Positions 1 to 4,943 of a DNA stretch of 6,676 bases are shown here, one piece after another. This stretch comes from Bacteroidales bacterium (GTDB taxonomy: Bacteria > Bacteroidota > Bacteroidia > Bacteroidales > FEN-979): NCBI GenBank assembly GCA_016926765.1, contig JAFGNY010000326.1:1-6676 (forward strand). Direction: 5' to 3'. The notes beneath the pieces are model-generated. The model saw only the letters and a program-made list of their open reading frames with translations. It was not told the origin of the DNA and searched no databases. Made by a program: the position numbers and the translations under genes. The first letter of the stretch is position 1; each line of letters starts with the position of its first letter.

Positions 1-62
1 AAATAAAAATCACACAAAGATAAAAAGTAAGAATATTCAATGTTAAAAATTTGTTAAAAAGA
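1..62. other. AT-rich non-coding left edge
   Basis: This short AT-rich stretch lies beyond the 3' end of the GH53 gene, and no reading frame is supported in it. A 9-bp direct repeat, TGTTAAAAA, occurs at 41-49 and 52-60, spaced 11 bp apart. GAATATTC at 31-38 is a perfect palindrome. On the minus strand, TATCTTTG at 22-15 matches the Bacteroidota -7 consensus TAnnTTTG, but the nearest upstream TTG (40-38) is only 15 bp away, shorter than usual. It could be a promoter for a gene beyond the left edge or simply a chance match in AT-rich DNA. Confidence 0.4.
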
Positions 63-83
63 TTATGGTTTGTCTAAATAATC
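56..83 (-). terminator. weak intrinsic terminator-like hairpin after the GH53 gene
   Basis: Read on the minus strand, GATTAT (83-78) and ATAATC (66-61) can form a 6-bp stem with an 11-nt loop, followed directly by five U residues (60-56). The stop codon sits inside the distal arm. The stem is almost entirely A-U pairs, so it would be weak. The position and the U-run are right for a factor-independent terminator, but chance formation in AT-rich DNA is possible. Confidence 0.3.
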
Positions 84-1220
84 GATTGATTTCAACGTAT
101 GTCCCTGGAAATCAAATAATGTACAGTTATCCCAAGCCGATCCTGTACCCCATTTATCCTGCATTCCTGAGGTGATCCAGGCAGGCTCCCAGTACATGCA
201 CCCCTTGCCTCCCCCATCTGCAATAGCCTGAGTCAAGGCCGTGAGGTAACTCAGTTGCCCTTCAGAAGTGAGCGGATAGCCTGTAATGCTGTCGGCTTTC
301 CCGAAAATATTCGGGTACTCGTCGGCATCGCCTGTAGTCCATGGATAGGCTGTTTCCACCACCATGACCTGTTTGCCGTAGGTTGTTCTGAACTCTTGTA
401 CAAGCGATGTGATCTGTGGAAACTGATTGATGGTGGACCATCGGGCATAATGAGAAATTCCAATGATATCAAAATCTGTGACTTTCGCGGTGTGGACCAC
501 CTTCTCTATCCACCAGCGTGCATTCTGGAATTGAGCCACATGTAAAATGATTTCGGGTTTGATGTCAGACGTCGCCGAAAAATCCCGGACAGCGCGGATC
601 CCGGCATTCAGCAGTGCACCAAAAGGTTGCCAGTTGTCGTTTTCCACCTTCCCAACCGGAAAAAGCATGCCACTGTTTGTTTCATTGCCAATCTGGATCA
701 TTTCCGGTGTAAGCCCTTTTAAGGAGAGGGTGTTCAGAACCAACAGAGTATAGGTATACACCGAATCACAAAGGGTTTCAAGATCCATCCCTTTCCAGGC
801 ATCGGGGGTCTCCTGGTGGTCTGGATCGGCCCAGGTATCGGAATAATGGATATCCAGATTAATTGCCATACCCAACGCTTTCGCCCGGGAAATGGTCTTT
901 TCAACATCCGCCAGATCACTGTATAATTTTCCACCCGTCAGTTCACCCACCCATTGCGGATTGTGCCACAACCTGACCCTGATGGTGTTGGCTCCGTGAT
1001 CCCGGAAAATCCGGAAGGGATCCCTGACGTCTCCGGAATCGGAATAAACCCCTCCAAAATCCTCAATCTCATTTACATAAGAAAGATCTACGCCCCGGGA
1101 AAAGAGAGTCCAGGAAGGAGGATCATTTGGAAGGACAACCGGATCTTCACCAGGACTATCCTTGCACGAGAAGAAGATCAGGGAGAAGACGGCGAGAATC
1201 ACACACAACAACCGGGACAT
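63..1220 (-). CDS. GH53 endo-beta-1,4-galactanase, surface lipoprotein
   Basis: This 385-residue protein is an arabinogalactan endo-beta-1,4-galactanase (glycoside hydrolase family 53), which cuts beta-1,4-galactan side chains of type I arabinogalactan and pectin by a retaining mechanism. Residues 1-18 form a lipoprotein signal peptide with a lipobox-like FFS-Cys19; the following KDSPGED is charged, like Bacteroidota surface-export tails. After a short linker, one (beta/alpha)8 catalytic domain fills about residues 40-382. Visible family motifs are GVDLSY (43-48), RVRLW (81-85), DIHYSDTWADP (123-133), IQIGNE with acid/base Glu180, VVET with nucleophile Glu289, and YWEPAW (343-348). Both catalytic glutamates are intact and the length is normal for a Bacteroidota GH53. 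The ATG at 1220 places the signal peptide correctly. The gene is divergent from the GH13 gene and probably shares its control region. The family call is secure; the exact substrate preference is inferred from the family. Confidence 0.93.
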   Translation of the reverse strand: MSRLLCVILAVFSLIFFSCKDSPGEDPVVLPNDPPSWTLFSRGVDLSYVNEIEDFGGVYSDSGDVRDPFRIFRDHGANTIRVRLWHNPQWVGELTGGKLYSDLADVEKTISRAKALGMAINLDIHYSDTWADPDHQETPDAWKGMDLETLCDSVYTYTLLVLNTLSLKGLTPEMIQIGNETNSGMLFPVGKVENDNWQPFGALLNAGIRAVRDFSATSDIKPEIILHVAQFQNARWWIEKVVHTAKVTDFDIIGISHYARWSTINQFPQITSLVQEFRTTYGKQVMVVETAYPWTTGDADEYPNIFGKADSITGYPLTSEGQLSYLTALTQAIADGGGKGCMYWEPAWITSGMQDKWGTGSAWDNCTLFDFQGHTLKSIDYLDKP

Positions 1221-1240
1221 AATTTACTCTTTACCAGTCA

Positions 1241-1274
1241 CGAATGTAAGAATAAAACGTTCTGTTGTCAACAA
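1241..1274 (-). promoter_or_regulatory. putative promoter of the GH53 gene
   Basis: On the minus strand, TACATTCG (1248-1241) differs at one base from the Bacteroidota -7 consensus TAnnTTTG. Upstream TTG triplets lie at 1271-1269 (20-bp spacing, within the usual range) and 1274-1272 (23-bp spacing). Transcription would begin near 1234, giving a leader of about 14 nt before the ATG at 1220. No convincing Shine-Dalgarno sequence is present, as is common in this phylum. The assignment rests on consensus matching only. Confidence 0.4.
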
Positions 1275-1275
1275 C
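1264..1275. repeat. short inverted repeat centred between the divergent promoters
   Basis: GTTGT-CA-ACAAC is a perfect 5-bp inverted repeat with a 2-bp spacer. Its arms contain the candidate -33 TTG elements of both divergent promoters. Its centre (1269.5) is also the exact midpoint of the two -7-like boxes. It could be an operator for a dimeric regulator or a by-product of two TTG elements facing each other. It is too short to call an operator from sequence alone. Confidence 0.35.
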
Positions 1276-1298
1276 TATGAAACTTTTTTTTACTTTTG
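1264..1298 (+). promoter_or_regulatory. putative promoter of the GH13 gene
   Basis: TACTTTTG at 1291-1298 matches the Bacteroidota -7 consensus TAnnTTTG exactly and is preceded by a T-run. The nearest upstream TTG (1265-1267) is 23 bp away, somewhat longer than the typical spacing of about 19-21 bp. A start near 1305 would leave a leader of roughly 10-15 nt before the ATG at 1314 or 1320. The TTG at 1296 overlaps this box, which argues against TTG as the translation start. Confidence 0.45.
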
Positions 1299-1313
1299 GA
1301 AAAACCCATCCAA

Positions 1314-4142
1314 ATGTCAATGAATAAGATACTCAAGCTATCGTTCACTCTCCTGATGATCATTCTCCTGTCGGGCTATTCAATAGCACAGGTCGTTGTG
1401 ACCATTCCCGAATTTCCCACCGATCTCGATTCCTGTGAAGTGATCTTTGATGCTACGCAAGGGGACGGAGGTCTTGAAAATGTCGCTCCGCCGGTTTATG
1501 CGCACACCGGGGTCATCACCAATTTCAGCACGAGTCCCACTGACTGGAAATATGTAGTAGCTGAATGGAATGAAAACATCCCGAAGGCACAACTTGTCTC
1601 ACTGGGAAATAATCTCTGGAAACTTCGCGTCATCCCCTCTATCAGAGAATATTACGGTGTACCGGATACTGCAGAGATCTTAAAGATGGCTTTTGTGTTC
1701 CGGAACAGCGACGGCTCCAGAACAGGCCGGAATGAAGATGGCAGTGACATCTTTGCGGATGTTTACCAGGCCTTGCTCAGCGTGAAGATCCTTCTTCCCG
1801 AGCTGAAGGACCTGCTGATGCAACCGGGGGATTCCATCCCGCTACTGGCCAACAGTCCGCATGCCGATTCCCTCTTCCTGTACCGTAATGACATTTTGCT
1901 GAAATCGGTCTCCGGGACAATGATCTCCGATACGCTGCCCGCCGATTACACCGCTTTCTGGACTAAGCAATGGATCAGGGTTGTGGCAAAAAATGATACA
2001 GGATCTGCGGCCGACTCTTTCTCTTACCGCGTGATTCCAACCCCACCGATAGCGGAACTGCCATCAGGCATCACCGAAGGCATCAATTACATTGATTCGA
2101 CCACCGTAGTTCTTTCCCTTTACGCCCCGGAGAAATCCTATTGTTTTGTCATCGGCGACTTCAACAACTGGGAGCCGGACTCACTTTCGTATATGTTCCG
2201 TACGCCCGATAACACCCATTACTGGATCCAGGTGAATGACCTTGTACCCCTTCAGGAATACCGTTTCCAGTATTTCGTTGACGGGGTGCTGCGCGTGGGA
2301 GATCCCTATGCCGATAAAGTCAGTGATCCCAACGATGTGTACATCACCTCCGCCACTTATCCCAACCTGATCCCCTACCCGACCGGACTGACGACCGGGA
2401 TTGCCACAATCCTGCAAACAGCCCAGGAGCCTTACCCGTGGGAACCTGTCCCGTTTGATCCACCCGATGTCACCGATCTGGTCATCTATGAACTGTTGAT
2501 CCGCGACTTCACGGAAGCACATACATTTAACTCCCTGACAGATACGCTTGATTACCTCTCCCGGCTTGGTGTCAACGCCATTGAACTGATGCCAGTCATG
2601 GAGTTTGAAGGGAATAGCTCCTGGGGATACAACCCCGACTTCTCTTTTGCAGTCGATAAATATTACGGTCCGAAAAACACGCTGAAACAGTTTATTGAAG
2701 AAGCTCATTCCCGGGGGATTGCAGTCATTCTCGATATCGTTTGCAACCATCATTTCGGCCAGTCCCCTCTTGTAGCGCTTTACTGGGATGCCATCAACCA
2801 GCGACCTGCCGCCAATAGTCCCTGGTTCAACCCGATCCCGAAGCATCCCTACAATGTAGGTTACGATTTCAATCACGAAAGCCCTATGACACGCCAATAC
2901 ATGGACCGGCTGATCCTCTACTGGCTGGAAGAGTATCATGTGGATGGTTACAGGTTCGATCTCTCCAAAGGGTTTACCCAAAAGAACTCCTATCCCAACA
3001 ACGTCGCGTTATGGGGTCAGTATGACGCCTCCCGGATCGCGATCCTTCATCACTATGACTCCGTGATCCGGTCGGTAAACCCGGCTGCTTACAATATCCT
3101 CGAACACTTTGCCGACAACAGCGAAGAGAAAGTTCTGGCTGCTTCCGGCATGATGCTCTGGGGAAATATGACCTATGCTTATGACCAGGGGTCTATGGGC
3201 TGGAACCAGAGCGGAAAATCTGATCTATCCTGGGCATCCTATCAGACACGCGGATGGAGCTCTCCTCATTTGGTTGCTTATATGGAGAGTCATGATGAAG
3301 AGCGGATGATGTACCAGAATATTAAATCGGGGAACGTTTCTCTTCCATATACTATTAAGGATACAACGACCGGACTTGAACGGGTGGGATTAGCTGCCAA
3401 TTTTTTCTTCACCATTCCGGGTCCTAAGATGATCTGGCAGTTTGAGGAGTTGGGCTATGATTATTCGATCAACTGGCCAACCGGCACTTCAGCATCCCGG
3501 CTTGCTCCGAAACCCGTACGCTGGGACTATGCTAATGACTGGAGAAGAAATATTCTTTTTACCGTATTCTCCTCTTTGGCCGATTTAAAGAAATCCATGC
3601 CTGCCTTCAGGACAACCGACGTCACCCTCCAGGTGAACACTGCTATGAAATCCATCACACTTCGTGATGCATCGATGGATGTGATCGTTATTGGCAACTT
3701 CGATGTAGTGGAAGGTGAGATCGTCGTGAATTTCACCAGAACCGGCATCTGGTATGAATACTGGACAGGCGACTCCATCACCGTGACCGAAACGGCTATG
3801 TCGGTCTCCCTGAAGGAGGGTGAATTCAGGTTATATACTTCTGAGAAACTTCCGAAGCCACCGTATATCGGTATTGATGAACCTGGATATCCGGCAGACG
3901 GAGTGGAATCAATTGCCAGGTTCTACCCAAATCCCACCACAGGCATCCTGCACATAGCCACAAATGAAAAGGTTATCGAAGTTACTGTTCTGGACCAGAG
4001 TGGCAGGAGGGTGATTCAATCCAGGATATCCGGAGAGTATCATTCCGTCATGGATCTTGGTTCACTGACACCGGGGATCTATTTCATCCGGGTCACTGCT
4101 CCCGGTAAAACCCCTTATACCGGGAAACTGATCAGATACTGA
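1314..4142 (+). CDS. GH13 alpha-amylase-family enzyme with T9SS sorting domain
   Basis: A 942-residue secreted GH13 enzyme, expected to act on alpha-1,4-glucans such as starch or glycogen. Order of parts: signal peptide about 1-25 (cut after SIA); an N-terminal beta-rich module about 31-154, with WKYVVAEW and FVFRNSDGSRTG stretches, resembling modules on other Bacteroidota amylases; an Ig-like segment about 155-241; a CBM48-type E-set about 249-344 with GDFNNW (281-286); the catalytic barrel from about 385; a beta-rich C-terminal domain about 765-842; and a T9SS type A tail about 870-942 beginning FYPNP. GH13 motifs are complete: DIVCNHHFG (Asp474, Asn478, His479), GYRFDLSKG (nucleophile Asp549), ILEHF (acid/base Glu597), and SHDEER (His660, transition-state Asp661). 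The start is ATG 1314; ATG 1320 is nearly as good, and TTG 1296 lies within the probable -7 box. I cannot assign the subfamily or decide between amylase, branching and debranching action. Confidence 0.9.
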   Translation: MSMNKILKLSFTLLMIILLSGYSIAQVVVTIPEFPTDLDSCEVIFDATQGDGGLENVAPPVYAHTGVITNFSTSPTDWKYVVAEWNENIPKAQLVSLGNNLWKLRVIPSIREYYGVPDTAEILKMAFVFRNSDGSRTGRNEDGSDIFADVYQALLSVKILLPELKDLLMQPGDSIPLLANSPHADSLFLYRNDILLKSVSGTMISDTLPADYTAFWTKQWIRVVAKNDTGSAADSFSYRVIPTPPIAELPSGITEGINYIDSTTVVLSLYAPEKSYCFVIGDFNNWEPDSLSYMFRTPDNTHYWIQVNDLVPLQEYRFQYFVDGVLRVGDPYADKVSDPNDVYITSATYPNLIPYPTGLTTGIATILQTAQEPYPWEPVPFDPPDVTDLVIYELLIRDFTEAHTFNSLTDTLDYLSRLGVNAIELMPVMEFEGNSSWGYNPDFSFAVDKYYGPKNTLKQFIEEAHSRGIAVILDIVCNHHFGQSPLVALYWDAINQRPAANSPWFNPIPKHPYNVGYDFNHESPMTRQYMDRLILYWLEEYHVDGYRFDLSKGFTQKNSYPNNVALWGQYDASRIAILHHYDSVIRSVNPAAYNILEHFADNSEEKVLAASGMMLWGNMTYAYDQGSMGWNQSGKSDLSWASYQTRGWSSPHLVAYMESHDEERMMYQNIKSGNVSLPYTIKDTTTGLERVGLAANFFFTIPGPKMIWQFEELGYDYSINWPTGTSASRLAPKPVRWDYANDWRRNILFTVFSSLADLKKSMPAFRTTDVTLQVNTAMKSITLRDASMDVIVIGNFDVVEGEIVVNFTRTGIWYEYWTGDSITVTETAMSVSLKEGEFRLYTSEKLPKPPYIGIDEPGYPADGVESIARFYPNPTTGILHIATNEKVIEVTVLDQSGRRVIQSRISGEYHSVMDLGSLTPGIYFIRVTAPGKTPYTGKLIRY

Positions 4143-4172
4143 TACGGGATAACAAATCCGGCATCCGGTATC
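4141..4172 (+). other. imperfect hairpin at the end of the GH13 gene
   Basis: GATACGGGAT (4141-4150) can pair with ATCCGGTATC (4163-4172) at nine of ten positions, with one G-G mismatch and a 12-nt loop. The left arm begins inside the TGA stop codon and the right arm uses heptamer array sequence. No U-run follows, so it is not a canonical intrinsic terminator, but it may help end or stabilise one or both convergent transcripts. Confidence 0.35.
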
Positions 4173-4192
4173 CGGCATCCGGTATCCGGCAT
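4158..4192. repeat. five tandem heptamers CCGG(C/T)AT between convergent genes
   Basis: Five perfect 7-bp units run head to tail and strictly alternate CCGGCAT, CCGGTAT, CCGGCAT, CCGGTAT, CCGGCAT, which also gives a 14-bp higher-order period. The array begins 15 bp after the GH13 stop and ends exactly where the pepE stop codon begins on the other strand, so it occupies most of the 50-bp convergent spacer. Each unit contains the self-complementary CCGG, so neighbouring units can form 4-bp GC stems with 3-nt loops in either transcript. The function is unknown; a dispersed intergenic minisatellite and a transcript-end element are both possible. Confidence 0.9.
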
Positions 4193-4939
4193 CTATGCCT
4201 CAGGGCTTAACAGAAAGGTTAGCTCATCCCATGCATTCACCTCCCGTGGTTCTTCTCCAAATCTGAAGATTCTCATGGGGCGTTTCCCGACCAGTTCAAG
4301 CGTATCGCCCGCCACTTTGAGCAGGCAGCCCTCGCGGAGGCCGGCGACATAGATATCGCGGTTAACTGTCAGAAACTCCAGGATTCGTTGCTCACGGGTT
4401 TCTCCGGCATGCCCGGCCGGGTTGGCATCCAGGTAATGGGGGTTGATCTGAAACGGAATCAGGTTGAGGCAGTTGAACGAAGGAGGTTCACTGATCGGCA
4501 TATCGTTGGTTGTCTTCATCGTGGGACAAGCTACGTTGGATCCGGCGCTCCATCCTGCATAGGGAATGCCTCCCAGAACCCGTTCGCGGATGGCTTCCAT
4601 GATCCCGGTTGCCTGCATCATCATCACCAGATGGAATGTATTTCCGCCGCCAACCGCAATCGCTTCGGCTTTCATGACAGCCTCCACCGGATCGCCTTCC
4701 CTGTGAATGGAATTGATGCCGAAACCCAGTTCACTGAATACTCCGGCTACCCTTTTTTCATAGAGATCAAAAGAATCTGATACACTTTCAGCGGAGAGGT
4801 TAACCCCTGCATAGGGGATAAAAAGAATGTTTTTCACTCCATAACTTCCGTAAAAGGATTTGAGATGTTGCCTTGGCCAGAAAAGGTAATCCTCTCCTGC
4901 GTTGGTGGAGTTGCTGATCAGCAATAAGTTTCTTTTCAT
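4193..4939 (-). CDS. pepE: alpha-aspartyl dipeptidase (dipeptidase E), family S51
   Basis: This 248-residue protein is a cytoplasmic serine dipeptidase that hydrolyses dipeptides with an N-terminal aspartate (Asp-X), helping to recycle peptide-derived amino acids. The sequence follows the enterobacterial PepE closely: LLLISNSTNAG near the N-terminus, IPYAGV (41-46), AVGGGNTFHL (95-104), the nucleophile elbow GWSAG with Ser131, TTNDMPI with Asp146, INPH with His168, and GETREQRI (179-186). These three residues correspond to Ser120, Asp135 and His157 of the E. coli enzyme with a constant 11-residue offset. There is no signal peptide. The frame stays open 57 codons further upstream, but that stretch overlaps the preceding gene and lies outside the family, so the ATG at 4939 is chosen. 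It starts 4 bp after the stop of the helical-repeat gene, which suggests one transcript and possibly coupled translation. Cyanophycinase is a relative, but the motifs fit PepE better. Confidence 0.93.
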   Translation of the reverse strand: MKRNLLLISNSTNAGEDYLFWPRQHLKSFYGSYGVKNILFIPYAGVNLSAESVSDSFDLYEKRVAGVFSELGFGINSIHREGDPVEAVMKAEAIAVGGGNTFHLVMMMQATGIMEAIRERVLGGIPYAGWSAGSNVACPTMKTTNDMPISEPPSFNCLNLIPFQINPHYLDANPAGHAGETREQRILEFLTVNRDIYVAGLREGCLLKVAGDTLELVGKRPMRIFRFGEEPREVNAWDELTFLLSPEA

Positions 4940-4943
4940 GATT

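Noticed and set aside
1296..1313. TTG start that would add six residues to the GH13 protein
   Set aside because: The TTG overlaps the exact TAnnTTTG -7 match, and the ATG codons at 1314 and 1320 give a more typical signal peptide start.
2181..2981. Long antisense open frame of 266 codons opposite the GH13 catalytic region
   Set aside because: It lies wholly inside a well-supported GH13 coding sequence on the other strand, its translation resembles no family I know, and long antisense frames are common opposite conserved genes with skewed third positions.
4158..4192. CRISPR array interpretation of the heptamer repeats
   Set aside because: The units are 7 bp, contiguous and without spacers, and no cas genes are nearby.
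4388..4780. Plus-strand frame of 130 codons within pepE
   Set aside because: It is a shadow frame opposite a gene whose complete catalytic triad is intact, with no recognisable motifs of its own.
4193..4939. Cyanophycinase rather than PepE
   Set aside because: Both are family S51, but TTNDMPI, INPH and GETREQRI and the constant 11-residue offset to the E. coli PepE triad support dipeptidase E.
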